A stretch of DNA of 64,000 nt. Source: Pterobdella sp. o SKG-2022 (lineage: Eukaryota; Annelida; Clitellata; Hirudinida; Piscicolidae). The DNA lies in assembly GCA_964035795.1 (NCBI GenBank), contig OZ038322.1:4096427-4160426 (forward strand), written 5' to 3'. A program made the position numbers and the translations under genes. This document shows, one piece after another, positions 47,480 through 60,029 of this stretch. Under the pieces are notes generated by a model. That model had not been told where the DNA came from. It ran no database searches and saw nothing but the letters and a program-made list of their open reading frames with translations. The first letter of the stretch is position 1, and each line of letters opens with the position of its first letter.

Positions 47480-49548
47480 ATAAACTTTAAGGTAATAAAT
47501 AAAATTTTTTAATTGAGTTTTTTGACAAAATTTATTAGCATAGACAGTATATTATAATGACACTAACCGGGTTTACGACATCATTTGATGTTGAATAAAC
47601 ACCTGACTAAATTATTTAGAATTCAACAAAATCCAATAAAATGTATGTAAATTGTATGAAATAAAACACTCATGTCTAAATTTGAACAAATGAAAATCGT
47701 ACGTGTTCTAGCTCAGACCGTAGCACGTGGAGGAACGCCATTATGAACCCCCGTCAAACCCATTCTAGCATGGAAACGTACTTAAAATGATAATGTTGAT
47801 GGTTTAAAGCATAAAATTTTCGACTAAATCGATTGAATCGCAATGATCTCTCTGATCCAATGAGTTTGTAAATTTCAGCTTGATGAAAGAATAAGTATAA
47901 ATAAATTGTACACAAAACTGACACCCAAAAAACAGAAATGGAAAGACGTTGTCACAGTTTGAGATGTTTTTATCATGTGGTGCGCGGATCAAGTAAGTAA
48001 AAATTTCTAATCGTATAAAATCCTGTAAACCAAACATAATTTGAAAAAGTGCTAAAGAAAAATCGGGTAAAGTTCAACTTGTTGGAGACTGCCATACGAC
48101 CGCATTACTTGGAAGAAGAATATTTTCAAAAAAGCCTTACTCTGATGGGAAATGATGAAGAGCTATGAAGAGCATTCAACTTTTTACCTTAGTTTTATTT
48201 ATTAAGTTAAATAATAATGAAATACTAAAAGATATTTTCTGTATGTATTTCAAATATTGGAATTAAATTTATTCTCAAATACATTTTTAAGGTTATTTTA
48301 AAATTTTGAAAGATTAGGCAACCAGTTGCACAAGATTTAGTAACAAACTGAGAAACCCTATTTAAGAAATGATTTATAGATTTTGAAAACAGAGTTAAAA
48401 ATAAATAACTTCAACCGAAGTAAACATTTTATGAAGTTTGAGAAATTAAATTAAAATATTATTTTTTTAGTTAAAATAAAATTTATAATCTATGTTTATA
48501 AATAACTTGAGGGATTTTTGCAATATTGCTTTCATAACTTCCTCATATTTGTATGGAAATTTCCATTAAACAGTTTGAATTTCATATAAATATTCATTCC
48601 CTTGTTGTGCACAACTGACATACCTAAGAAATTTTCATTCAGCTCTCTTTTGGATTTTAAATGTGATATCCTTCTTTTAAGGTAACTGAGTTTGTCATTT
48701 CAAGAAATTTTTGCTTAAAAATAAAAGAATGGAAATAGTTAAAAATAATTTAAGTTAAATTTAAAATTTTAGAGATGAATTTTCTCATTTAATTGCATTG
48801 TTTTGCAAAAAAAAATATATATTTTATATTCATTTATTTAGACATAAAAATTAATTAGTCTCAAAAGCTCCAGTTATTCTCAAAAACTATATATGTTTGA
48901 ATGAAAAGCAAAATTTCATTTTTAACACTAAATATGACATTTGAAACTTTGAAATTATATTAAATAATTATGAAATAATTTTCCGTCACATTTTATAATT
49001 ATTTTTTGCATAAATGTAATAATTAAGTTTATGGGAATCGAGTTCATGTCCAAAACGACATCTTATAAAAAATAATACATTATCATAAAACATACAATAC
49101 TGACATTTAAATGTAAGTAAAGCTGATTGAAAAATCTGATATTTGGGCTGGAAGATGTGGAATAAGGAAAAAGCTGAAAGAATAACGTCTTTTAACTTGA
49201 AAATCATGCGAAACTTAGGATGAATACAAGAACCAATAACAAAGATTCAATTAGGAAAAATTATTGTTTTTTTTGGACTTGTACTTGACATAAAGTATAA
49301 TTATTGTATTAATGAGATATTCTGCTTCACAAGTTTTGAATTTAAACAATTATAAAAAGATATTCGAATTTTTTTTAACTTGCCTTGATTATTTAGAAGC
49401 CTGAAAATTTTTTAAAATTCACCTTTGAACATCATCAATTGAAGATTTGAACTGTGCTGAGTTGTATTGGAGAGCTTCAACAGTACAAAATTCATACAAC
49501 AAAAATTCGAATTTGAAAAATTCCTTGAAAGAAAACTGTTTAAAGACA
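47480..49548. other. Interval upstream of the ubiquitin-ligase gene
   Basis: No exon was supported. A solo relative of the Tc1-like terminal repeat is seen at about 48300-48362. Confidence 0.4.
48300..48362 (-). repeat. Solo end related to the Tc1-like inverted repeat
   Basis: Sequence such as GATTAGGCA, GTTGCACAAGATTTAG and AACTGAGAAACCCTA aligns with the outer end of the repeat at 8780-8820 (GGCAATTGC, AAGATTTCG, AACTGAAAAACCCTA). It is probably a decayed or non-autonomous relative. Confidence 0.5.
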
Positions 49549-52500
49549 ATGGAAACAAAAATTGATGTTCGGAAAAAAAATTCGATAAGCTTAGAAGATT
49601 TTTGTTCAAATGGGTTTTTGTTTAACAGAAGTGCAACTTCTTTGCACAACTTCGAAAACCACCTGACCCACACATCTTTGAAAGAAGAATTCTCACAAAC
49701 AAAATTCATCTCTGATCAACTCACTTGCTCATCTTCGTTTTCTAGTGCTGACTCTTCTTTAAGAAACTGTAAAAAATCTATATCAATTTCATCTCCTACT
49801 TTGTACTTTTTGCCTGACTTCTCTTCTGACTATTGCTCATTTATTTCTGAGTCATCGGTTTTTGAAAATAATGTTAACCACAATGATTTGCTTGATCGTG
49901 TAAATTGTGAAAATAATTTTTCATTTTTGAAGCGTTTCCTTCACACTAACTCTCACGTGCATAAAAAACGCCCTAACTCATCCGAATTTTCTGAAAACTT
50001 TTCAAACACCAAGCAAAAATCGAAATCATTAGAAAGTTTGTTTTTTGGTAGGCACACTAGAAGTGAAAATTATGATGAATTAAATATTGAAATCAATGAA
50101 CCTCTAATGAGAAAAATACGAATTTTGAACCTGCATCGTTTAATGGAGGTGAGTGGAATAAAGTTGAGATCCTTCACATAAAGCTCTTCAAAAAATTTTT
50201 CAAAAATTGATTTTTTCTGCAATATTTTCCGAGAATTTAATAAACACTCAATAACGATCTAATTAAATCTATTATTTCAGGAAATTAGAAAAAAAATAGG
50301 ACACGCCTCAGACAAAGAGATTGAGTTGATGAAAAGAAGGCTACTTGAAGGTCATTCCCACACGAAGATTGTCGATGACTGGTTAAAAAAAGTGAAAGCT
50401 TTTTTAAAGACGTTTGGAGCAAATATGAAAACTCTCAACAAATCTTTATTGAAGATAATGATAGATAGTTTGGTGCAAAGCCCAGACGACTTGAAGCTTG
50501 CTTCAAAACTTTTCATTGACAACTGGAACAGCAGGGTGAAAAATGTTTCTGTTGTTTTTCATTATTTTATTGTCTTTATTAAGCTTTAGTGTGATAAAAA
50601 AAAAATAACCAAATAAAATTTTTAAAGTTGAGTGTTCTCAAAGCTGAATGCTACATATCTGGTCTAAGTGACGAGGATTACAACAGGACTTTATCAAGTT
50701 GTTTTGGAGATATTTATGAAGCTAAAATATCTTTAATAAAAGAAGAAATATACCCATCTCTGTGGCCTAGCTCCAGCCGGTGGGTATAAGATACATTCTG
50801 AAAATCAAAAAATATAAGAATGATAAAAAATAACCAAAAAGTGATAGTAGCTTACTTTTTATTTAGAATTTAGTGCAAAAATTTCATGTAAATAGTCAAT
50901 ATAAGAAGAGTTTTGAAGTAATGTTACGACGCTTATTCATTAAGGTCCACCTGGAAACACATAGTGAGGGTCTTGAGAAAAAAGGAGGAAAACAGCAATC
51001 AAGCCGAGTCTTACAAGGTATTTAAAAAGTACAAAAATCTCAAAAAATACAGCTTAAGTTTTAATAACTGTACATACTATACGCTGTAAAGGTCGCAGTA
51101 TCAGTTGACAGTAGTAGACAGATTTTTTATCATACTTGTAGATTAATCAAATGAGCCATTTATTTGGACAGATTTTCATAGTATTGGGGTTTTGGCAGCT
51201 CAACAGCTGTTTCACAGGGCCCTACTCCTTGTGTACTCAATGTCGGCCCACGCGAGATAGAACCCGGTAATTTTAGATAATTAGTGTAATGCTCTACCAA
51301 TGTGCTATTTGGTTTTACAGCCTGAGTTAACATCCAACTTGAAATGATGAATTTCAAGTTTCGTCCTTTCCACACTTGGGCAGTTTTTCTTGTCGTTATC
51401 TAAGAAATAAAAATGATTATCCGCCAACCCAAATGATAACGATAACAGATTATCATTTTGTCCTTGCTTTCTACCAAATCCTACTGCTAACCAGGTTATA
51501 ACAATAAAGCAGCCATTATTACAGGCGCTAAGTTTGGTGCAGTTTAACGTCAGATGCTCAAAACCAAAATATCATATTGCATATTTTAACTTTTCAGAGA
51601 CATTTTAATGAACTGATAAACAACCTTTAATTTGGCTTTTTGAAAGAATTTTTATTGAATTTAATAATTTATTTGTTTAATAAATGTACTACAATTTTTT
51701 TCATAAATCGACGTTAAAAATTTTTGAATTGATATATTATTACTTTTATATGTCTTCATCATTAAATAAATAAGTCTGTTCTTCCCAAATGTAGAATTTC
51801 ATAGTTTATGCTTAACTGATGAAAATAATTTATCATTTTAAGATTTCAACTAGTTGAATAGAATGGAAAATTTCTGATATTACTCTCTTATTTATCTCAT
51901 GATTTTGAATGAATCTCACAGAGAAGAGTGAGAATGATCTTGGCTGAAAAAAAGATATTCGGAGTCGACGACGAAGAAACGGCTAAGAAGATAGTCAGAA
52001 TCATAGACCAGTTGATGGAGCATATGTCACAACAACAGTTTTTGCAAGAAGAAGTTAGCTTTTTATATTTTTTTCATCAAAATACCTTTTGAAAAATTGA
52101 AATTCGGGGATAAAGAGATCAACAAATTTTTGTTAATTTTGATGAATTTCAGGAGAAATGGTCGTTGTTGACAAGTGAGTTTGATATTGAAGCTCTAGTA
52201 GAAAAGGCCAAAAAAATCTCAGATTACAAAAAGTTGATCTTCACTTGCATCTGTTGCTCTTATGATTACCCCATAAACCAAGTAATTTTTGGAAAAATTT
52301 TTTAATAACTCATTAATGATCATTTCGATTACTAGTTGTTTCTAAATTAATTGAATATGAGAAAATAAATAATAGCAGTGAATAAAAATTTCAAATGAAT
52401 TAGTTTTAAAAAACCTCAAAAATCCATTATTTCAGTTGAGATTTGAAAAGAAAGAAATAGATTTAAAACAAATATTTCCACAGGCTGTGCGCTTTGATAA

Positions 52501-53818
52501 AAAATGTGACTGTCTATATTGCAAGGCTTGCGGGGCCAGATACTTCGAGAGTAAAATCGATCAAAGTACAGCTGTGAACATAGATAAACTTACTTGTTTA
52601 GGTTGCACTAAAATCATATATGACACTTCTCCGTACTTCTTTGCCGTGGTTTGAGACTGTTTTCAATTGCCTCGTTCTGATTGGTTGTCTATTTTTCCTT
52701 AACAGCTGACTAGAGCAATACAAAATATTATTTTCAAGTCTATTTTTATGCTTTTTTACTATAACTATAATTATGAATTAATTTTTTTAAGACAACTAAA
52801 TATAAAGTATTCTATCTAAATAAAAACTGTATCAAATCATCAAATGGCAATATAGATTGAAAACAGGTTTAACGATTCTCATACTTTTTATGGACATCAA
52901 AAAGGGATGTTCCATCATGCATTCACTAATTGATTAACAATTGTGTAACAGCTTAATTTTTTAACAGATTAAAAAGTTAGTGGGAGAAAAACACTACGAT
53001 AAACTATCATCTTGGTTCAAACCATCTTCACTGGAAGATTTAATAGACTGCCTATGCGTGAGTTTGAAGCTTCGTTTGATGGAAACAATCTAAATCATTC
53101 TCATTACTAATTAAAGAATCGTCTTCAACTTTTTTAACGACTTGTTATTTATTTTGATAAACAGTACTTTAAAAATATCTATTGTAAAAAAGAATAAAGC
53201 AGGGTGTTTTTATAACCTCTAACCATACGACCAGCGCCTAAATAGTCTTACGGTGGTTTTCAAATTTTTAATTATAGGCTAAGTTCTATTAATGGCTAGC
53301 TTTTGTTCATTTCCCATTTTTTATATATTTAATTTATGTTTTTTCCTATTTTCAAAAAAATTTTGTTCCAATTTTTTGAAAATAAAATTTTATTTAGAAA
53401 GATTATTGAAAAAACAAGCCTTTCGAAAAAACAGTGCTGAAATATTCAAAAAAATAAAACCATATCATCATTCATGTGCCTAGGCTCAGTAAGTTTCCAA
53501 AAAATAAATTTTTATGGTTTCTCTTCGTGACCCTGTTTAAATGTTATTGCAAAGATTTGATATGTGATTTCAAAGATTTGATACGTAGTTGCAATGATTA
53601 TATATATATATATATATATTTATTTATGAGTAATTTATCCGCTTTATTAATTTGTTAAAGTTTGCCTTAGATTCATAAAAAAGACCGTATTAATGACATT
53701 ATACCTTATATATAAATTTCTTGTACTATTGCTTATTATGAAGCATTTTAGGCGGTGTATTGAGAAGTGCAACAGTTCAACAATTCATAAGCTCTATAAT
53801 TTATTAAGGTTAAATAAC

Positions 53819-53878
<60 letters not shown>

Positions 53879-56249
53879 TAATATCAATAATACTAATAAT
53901 AATAATAACAACAACAATAATATCAATAATACTAATAATAATAATAGTAATAAATAAGAACACCTTGTCAATAGCGAAAACTCATTTCAAATTCAGCCAG
54001 GTCTGAAAGGGTTGTACGATTAAACAACAATGCATTATAGTCGGGCTTAATACATTAGAAATGACGGTATGGAAGACAATTAAAGTGGAATTTTTGTAAA
54101 TAATGGAACATTTTTCACAATATTCAGCACGTTTATGACATCCATTTCATAATTGAAGTTTGGGCTAAAAGATTTATGCAATTTTGAAGAAGTTTTGAAC
54201 TAATAAATGATGAAATTTATCGATAACAAAGAAAAGTTTGTAGAGAGTAATTGATTCGAATGTTGAAAACTTTATCTTTTCAGTGTGGAGTGCAGTTTTT
54301 AGTTCCAAGTGGTACAAAGTTTGAAGTGAAGTGCCCACATTGCACGGAAAAGTTCTGCATAACTTGTTATGTTAGTAGAAAACATTCGAACGATATTTAA
54401 CTAATAATGAAAAAAAGTATATTTTTTATTGAATTGTAATTTTTCCAGTGGCGAGGACCCTCAAAACACCAATGTTATAAGAAAGAAAATACGAACATGA
54501 CAAATATTCCCAACCTCATAGGTTCACTCTGATTACCACTACACATATGTGTCACGATTTCATATTGTTTCATTATAGTTTTTCTATTAACAAATTATGA
54601 GTAGTTAGCTTCCAAATATGAATCATGAATTTTGTCGTGTTTTTATGATTTTATTCACACAATTATTAGTAAAAATGTTATTTTATCTTCATACAACCAT
54701 ATATACACTAATGTATCAGAATGTCCGGAATGCAAGACTCCGGTGGAGGTGGTGAGAGGAGGGTGCTTGCATTTGACGTAGGTATAACCCCTTTCATAAG
54801 CCCATGACTAATCTTTGTTATACGCTTCAGATGTTTTATGTGCAAGCATGAGTTTTGTTCGGGCTGTTGCAATCCATTCAAGAGAACAGACACAGTAAGT
54901 TGTTTGATTGTTAGAGATAGTTATTCTTACAGAAGCTAAAAGTTGAAGCTATTTTAATAGCAGAAAATTTTTCTATCTGGGATATAGAATTTAAGCAATT
55001 TCTTTCTAAAAATCTTTTCGTTTCAATTAAAGGTTTTAAAAACCACCGCATTATAAATATTAACAAGGATTTATTGGAGCCCTAGATAAAAGTTTTATTA
55101 AAGAATATTTATTCTGCCAATTCTCACAATAACCAGCATGGCTTGTTTTGTGTGCATGAGAGAAACTGCTTCGGAAGTCTGCGTGATTATGATGTCAAAA
55201 ACCTAGAATCTTTAATCAGGGTTTGTGTCTTTCAAACCTATATTTCAATTCAAAATTTTTCTGGCATGTTTTATGATAAACATAACATCATTTCTGAAAA
55301 TCAAACATTAATTTTTTTGAATTCTAAAATTATTTCGACAGAGCCCCAACATATACCTCGAAGATTATTCTCTCTTATCTCCTCTTTTTTTTTCTTTACT
55401 GCCTGAAGAAAAATCATCTTTGAAAAATTATTGCAATGTTTTAGTGCAGAAAGATGACAACCCAGAAGAATCCTGCTCCCAGCTCTGCTACCCTTCGTCC
55501 AAGCATTTCTGCGAGTCTGCAAACATTTTAAAAAAATTCAAATATTAATTGTATATTAAGTATTAAGTTCTAACGTGTGAATAAATTAATGTTTAGTAGA
55601 ATTAATTTTTTTATGAGTAGTTTCAAAGATTTTTTTTTATAAATATCATCAACAAATTTTTCACTCAGGAATCACTACAAAGAGTATTTAGTGATGATAA
55701 TACAGAATGAAAAAATCGACCCAGTAGACATTATGGACATAAGCACTATGAAGAGTTACCTTAAAAACCGGAGAAAATTTTATCTCATCAGCAAAGATGA
55801 ACGAATTCTAAGAAAAGTAAACCAAATTAAATTTAATGGTCACTATTAATGTATCTTTTTTATTGTTGTTCAATCATCCAACAGAATATTGCAAGAAACT
55901 TTCCATTAAGGTAATCATAAAACACCTTGTAATGCTCATAAACTTGGCAAACTCTACGACCAGTACTTGTATGAATCTTTCTTTTTTCCACTAACTATTT
56001 CTGTTTCACTAAAAGCCATTAATAGTGTATTAATTAATGAAGATTGTCATGTTTTTATAATGTAATTTGAAGTTTTTGTTTTTCTTTAAAGATTGCTGAC
56101 CAGATAACTTTTTTCAACTTTTCTGTAATTTCATAATTTTTTACACTTATTTATAGATAGCCAAATTAATTAAAAATGCTTATAATGAAAATGAAGAAGG
56201 GGTTATGACCTCGAGAAGATCATTGAATTTTTTTGTTAATTGGGCTTGA
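49549..56249 (+). CDS. RNF31: HOIP/RNF31-like RBR E3 ubiquitin-protein ligase
   Basis: Fifteen exons join in frame to give 748 residues: 49549-50148, 50281-50535, 50628-50783, 51922-52053, 52153-52281, 52436-52648, 52968-53057, 54284-54370, 54449-54521, 54720-54777, 54831-54894, 55137-55220, 55450-55514, 55669-55816 and 56157-56249. Residues 201-337 resemble the HOIP UBA region (CFGDIYEAKISLIKEEI, PSLW). RING1 starts at Cys413 (CICC, later CDCLYCKACG and CLGC). The IBR follows at 523-565 (CGVQFLVP, KCPHCTEKFCITC). RING2 is ECPECKTPVEVVRGGCLHL with catalytic Cys594 in GGC, then CKHEFCSGCCNPF. The linear-chain-determining tail is HGLFCVHERNCFGSLRDYD then NHYKEYLV and IDPVDIMDI. In known HOIPs this module joins Met1-linked ubiquitin. 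The start at ATG 49549 is the first in-frame Met. The PUB and NZF domains of vertebrate HOIP are not visible, so upstream exons may exist. Human HOIP has 1072 residues. Confidence 0.85.
51168..51325 (-). mobile_element. tRNA-derived SINE, tail type B, minus strand
   Basis: The reverse complement shows GAGCATTACACTAATTATCT, CCGGGTTCTATCTCGCGTGG and GGCCGACATTG, then a tail with AGGGCCCTGTGAAACAG and AAAACCCCAATAC matching the 39891 copy. It lies inside the third intron of the ubiquitin-ligase gene. Confidence 0.7.
51326..51580 (+). repeat. Dispersed repeat R1, copy 1
   Basis: About 255 bp aligns with 59444-59710. Shared blocks include ACATCCAACTTGAAA, CACACTTGGGCAGTTT, CCAGGTTATAACA and GGTGCAGTTTAACGTCAG. 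It directly abuts the SINE at 51168-51325. The class is unknown. Confidence 0.7.
53599..53620. repeat. (TA)n microsatellite
   Basis: About 11 TA units in an intron of the ubiquitin-ligase gene. Confidence 0.8.
53818..53955. repeat. (TAA)n microsatellite with interruptions
   Basis: About 138 bp of TAA repeats. The second half carries repeated ACAATAATATCAATAATACTAA variants, which are themselves duplicated. It lies in the large intron (53058-54283) of the ubiquitin-ligase gene. No LINE coding sequence adjoins it, unlike the 42.9-kb tract. Confidence 0.85.
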
Positions 56250-57590
56250 AGAAGAAAAAATTGAAGCTTTAATCTCAAAAAAATTTTAATTTTCAAAACT
56301 GATTTCACATTTCTGTTGCTAATTTCATATCATTAAATTTTCTAATGATTCCTATTAATGAATCGCAAAACTCGGTGTATCGCCAATTAGTCGAAAGTAT
56401 CGAATTCTGCGCAGATGGCTAAGTTACCTTCTCAAAAAGAAGCTTAAATCAGGTTGTTTACTAAAAGGAGTTATGACTATCACTATGCATAATAATATTA
56501 TGAATAATATTATTTTTGTCATTATCTCTTATATTATAAGTTTATTTATTTTTTTTTCATTATATTTTTAAAATTTAGTGCCTAGTATTATAAAAACCCG
56601 AGTACTCTTCAATTATCGTTTGATATCGGTGCATTGGTATCATTATTCTACTAACCACAATGTATTGATTAAAAAATAAAGAAAAGTTCACATCGTCAAA
56701 GTCTTAATTCAATCGCTTTAAGCAAAATGAAAAAAGATTTGTTAAAAACTCAAACACCAACAAGCTTAATCAATTGATTTATCATTGATTAAAAAGCATT
56801 TGATTGGATTTTTGGGAAAAATTTCATCAAACAATGAATATTTTAGAATTTGTCCAATCGAATGAATGCCTTCATCACTGGAACTCAATTTTATAATTAT
56901 ATTATAGTTAAAATAGAAAAAACTTGATTAAGCATTACTAATGGCAACTTAACAATTGAATGAAACTCTATAAGAAAACACAAAGCATGAAAAAAAGAAA
57001 ACTAACTTTTTCGATATGCTTAGACGCTCAGTTAGAACTGAATATATTCGATGATATGTTTTATTATATACATAAAATGTCTAAACAGCAGTATTCCGGT
57101 AATATGAACACAACAAGCATTGGTGGTGGGTCTAGTGGTAGTGTTTTCTTAAATTGTCACACACCCACTTTATCTCAAAAGGTCATGCGTGGAAGCATAG
57201 ACATATGCAAGTAGTTATCATGCTAGGTTGTTTTCCCGTTGATCTTCCATAAGATTTCTGTAAGAGGGTAGCTGCCGTGCGGCAGTGAGAAGCTGATGCA
57301 CGTATAGCTCCAGTTTTAGTTTTTTGACTTCTACTTTAGTGGTTTTGAGAAGGATTTTGAATATTTTTCAGAGCTTAATTTGCTTTGAACGCTTTTGCTT
57401 TTCAATTTTCGAAAAGCTCTAGTTGTTGCATTTTATTTCGTTGAAAATTTACCTTCGTTCCTTCAACGTCTACAAGTGAGCGTCATTGTTTGTGGCGACT
57501 TTGTGTTGGTAGCTGTACTTATGTGTGGTTGTAGTGTATGTAGTTATGCATGTTTTAACGTATGTAGTTATGTTTTTTTCTTATTTATAT
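56250..57590. other. Gene-free interval downstream of the ubiquitin ligase
   Basis: No supported feature. The open frame at 56960-57214 has a Gly/Ser run but no splice or family support. Confidence 0.4.
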
Positions 57591-57597
57591 GTAATGC

Positions 57598-57766
57598 GGT
57601 ATTTATAAAACGCTTCTCCTTATAGATCAAAGAGCTTGCTACAAATTTAATGTAGCGAAAACAGACTGTGAAACAGATGCTAATTGTAGGCCCACGCAGG
57701 ATTGAATCTGGTAACTTTAAATCATACGTCTAATGCTCTATCAGCTGAGGTATACGGCTGACAACT
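57598..57766 (-). mobile_element. tRNA-derived SINE, tail type A, minus strand
   Basis: The reverse complement shows TAGAGCATTAGACGTATGAT, AGTTACCAGATTCAATCCTG and CGTGGGCCTAC, then a tail with GCTACATTAAATTTGTAGCA and GCGTTTTATAAATACCGCA matching the 33598 copy. Confidence 0.7.
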
Positions 57767-57769
57767 TAG

Positions 57770-58770
57770 ATATAAAGATTATGCTAAAAAAATAGTTAGA
57801 TGTTTAGATACAGACTTGTATTGAAGTTTAATGAGAACATTTAAACTAAATATTGCTTTGTCAATCGAAAAAATTATAAATTAGACATCTAAAACCCTCA
57901 AAACCACTGAACTACAAAACTTTAACATCATGATTAGACTAAACTTAACGATTTCTCAACCCCCCTATCTCAAACCTCCAGGTGGTCAAGTTACTCAAAC
58001 TTCACCACATAACTTTGTCAGAGATATTTCGACCTTTCCAGTATGTTTGAGAATATTTGTGCCTGTTTATGTAGAATGATATTGAGTTGTAGCTTGGGTG
58101 TATTCATATGTGGATGAAGACAATGAGGATGGTGGTGATGTTGATGTGATAAGATTATGATGAAAGAGAAGAAATGATGATGACATACAAACAACCAAGT
58201 GATCAAACCTACAGCTTCCACTGCTTATAGATGTATAACTACAAACTCCCATGAAACAACTACATAGGCAAACTCACAATCTCCACACCTCTGTTGTGGA
58301 AGAAGCAGTGGGAGCCCACTTGCTGTAGTGAGGTGATTATAATGATGAGGATAATAATAATGAAAAAATAATCTTAAGAAAGTTATAACCTCTATCATTG
58401 AAAATTGAAATTCCTCTAACATCATCCATCACCAGATGTGCAAATTGAAACCATAATGAAGATACCCGACTATAATAAACAAATAAAAAATCTAAACACC
58501 ATTATAAACATATGAAACATATTGAAAACACTGATAACAACATGCAAACCCTCATCATTGGATAGTGCACCTTGATATTTAAACTATTCAACACTTTCAA
58601 GTTGTCTTTTTATTTTGGAGATGGCTGAAAGTTAATTTAAATAACAATGAATATTTAGTTTGTGGAAGTATAAATTTAAATTTCATGACACAATTTAAAT
58701 AATTTAATTTTTGAAAACTCAAAGTTATAAATAAATTTTTTTCACCTCACAAGTTATTTCAAGGTTTTTT
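57770..58770. other. Gene-free interval
   Basis: No recognised feature. Minus-strand open frames rich in His and Ser arise from GATGATGATG-like stretches and are not supported as genes. Confidence 0.4.
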
Positions 58771-58775
58771 TTTAT

Positions 58776-58800
58776 GTTGACGTAAGCATCTTACGTCATC
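58776..58800. promoter_or_regulatory. Palindromic CRE/ATF-like motif
   Basis: TTGACGTAAG-CAT-CTTACGTCAT is a near-perfect inverted pair of TGACGTAAG half elements, the type bound by bZIP (CREB/ATF) factors. It lies about 60 bp upstream of an ATG at 58837 that opens a 26-bp coding exon. Regulatory function is inferred from motif and position. Confidence 0.45.
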
Positions 58801-58836
58801 AAAACATTCCAGTTGAAATTTCGCTTGTGAGGAAAA

Positions 58837-58862
58837 ATGGCTAACAAAGGGATTAGTCAAAG
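58837..58862 (+). CDS. Possible first coding exon of an unknown gene
   Basis: ATG at 58837 encodes MANKGISQ and enters a GTTTGT donor in phase 2, just after the CRE-like palindrome. No later exon was found among the downstream repeats. Too short to identify. Confidence 0.2.
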
Positions 58863-59443
58863 GTTTGTAGTTTTTTGTTAAGACTTGTTGTATCTAGTTT
58901 AATATTATTGTGTATAATTAACTAAAAATTCAATTTTATGTTTCGTATTTTTTTCTATAGTTTGTTTTTGGATAGTTTTTGTTTTCAACTTTATCATTTC
59001 ATTTTAACTACTCATAAGTTATTTCAATTTTTTCCAAATGTTAAATTCTTAGAATTTCTCAATACAACTGATTTTAATTTTATCGTTGAAAAATTAAATT
59101 ATGTTTCTTTGTTTTTGAGTATTTCATTTTTGACTTGTTTTTTTTAATTTTTTTTTTATTTGTTCATTTCGATTTGTTTTCTGACTTTTTTATTTTAAAA
59201 ACGATTCGATTTAAACATTTTTATTAACTGAATAATAATAAAAAGACGTTCGTTGGTTCAAACCCTTTTTTGTTAATAGTCTAGTAAATGTATCAAAATT
59301 TTCTCATAAACAATTGTAAATAAAAAGTTATTCAAATAATATAAAAAAAAGATACATAAGATGTCTCTAAAAAATGAATCATAGAATATACTGCTGTAAA
59401 TGTCCCAGTAACAAGGTTTGTCAACAGTCGGCCTAGATAATTG

Positions 59444-59710
59444 TTTCATAGACTGCCAGTCCAAGCTAACGTCCAACTTGAAAATATCGAATTCTAGATC
59501 CACCATCCCACACTTGGGCAGTTTACCTTGCCATTTTTGACTAAAAAAAGGATCTTACGCCAAGCCAAATGACAACGATACTAGAATATAAGTTTTTCGA
59601 TACCTGCTATCAAGGTCTACAGTTATCCAGGTTATAACAGAAAAGTAGTCTCAATTCAGAAAAGCTAAGTTCGGTGCAGTTTAACGTCAGGTCCAAAACC
59701 AAAATGTTCA
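59444..59710 (+). repeat. Dispersed repeat R1, copy 2
   Basis: Aligns with 51326-51580; shared blocks include CACACTTGGGCAGTTT and GGTGCAGTTTAACGTCAGG. Part of the same unclassified family. Confidence 0.7.
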
Positions 59711-59974
59711 ACTTAATTTTTGATTTTGTGAGTCTTTATTCTAGTTTTTTTAATTATTTTTTTCACACTTTCTCTTAACATGCGAAATTTCTTGTTTTTA
59801 ATGATATCCAGCTGAAAATTCCAAAAATCGTATCCCATCCATTTCCATCACATATCCACTGACGTGCCAAAGGAAAAAGACGAGAACTTGAAAAGAATTT
59901 TTGGAACGCCCGAAGATACCCTTTTTTTCAATCCCATACCGGTCGTTTCGTTTTTTTCAGCTTTTCAGCAGATT

Positions 59975-60028
59975 CTCGGCCCATATAGCTCAGAGGTAGA
60001 GCATTAGACTAATTATCTAAAGTTACCA
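59975..60028 (+). mobile_element. SINE head, cut off by a LINE
   Basis: CTCGGCCCATATAGCTCAGA and the following ATTAGACTAATTATCTAAAG are the 5' part of the tRNA-like head. The match stops before box B (CGGG...), and LINE coding sequence begins within about 60 bp. The SINE was therefore truncated or interrupted at this junction. Confidence 0.7.
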
Positions 60029-60029
60029 A

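Noticed and set aside
53748..53963. Isoleucine-rich minus-strand frame
   Set aside because: Translation of the (TAA)n microsatellite.
58018..58425. His/Ser-rich minus-strand frames as genes
   Set aside because: They arise from GAT-type trinucleotide stretches and have no start context, splice sites or family match.
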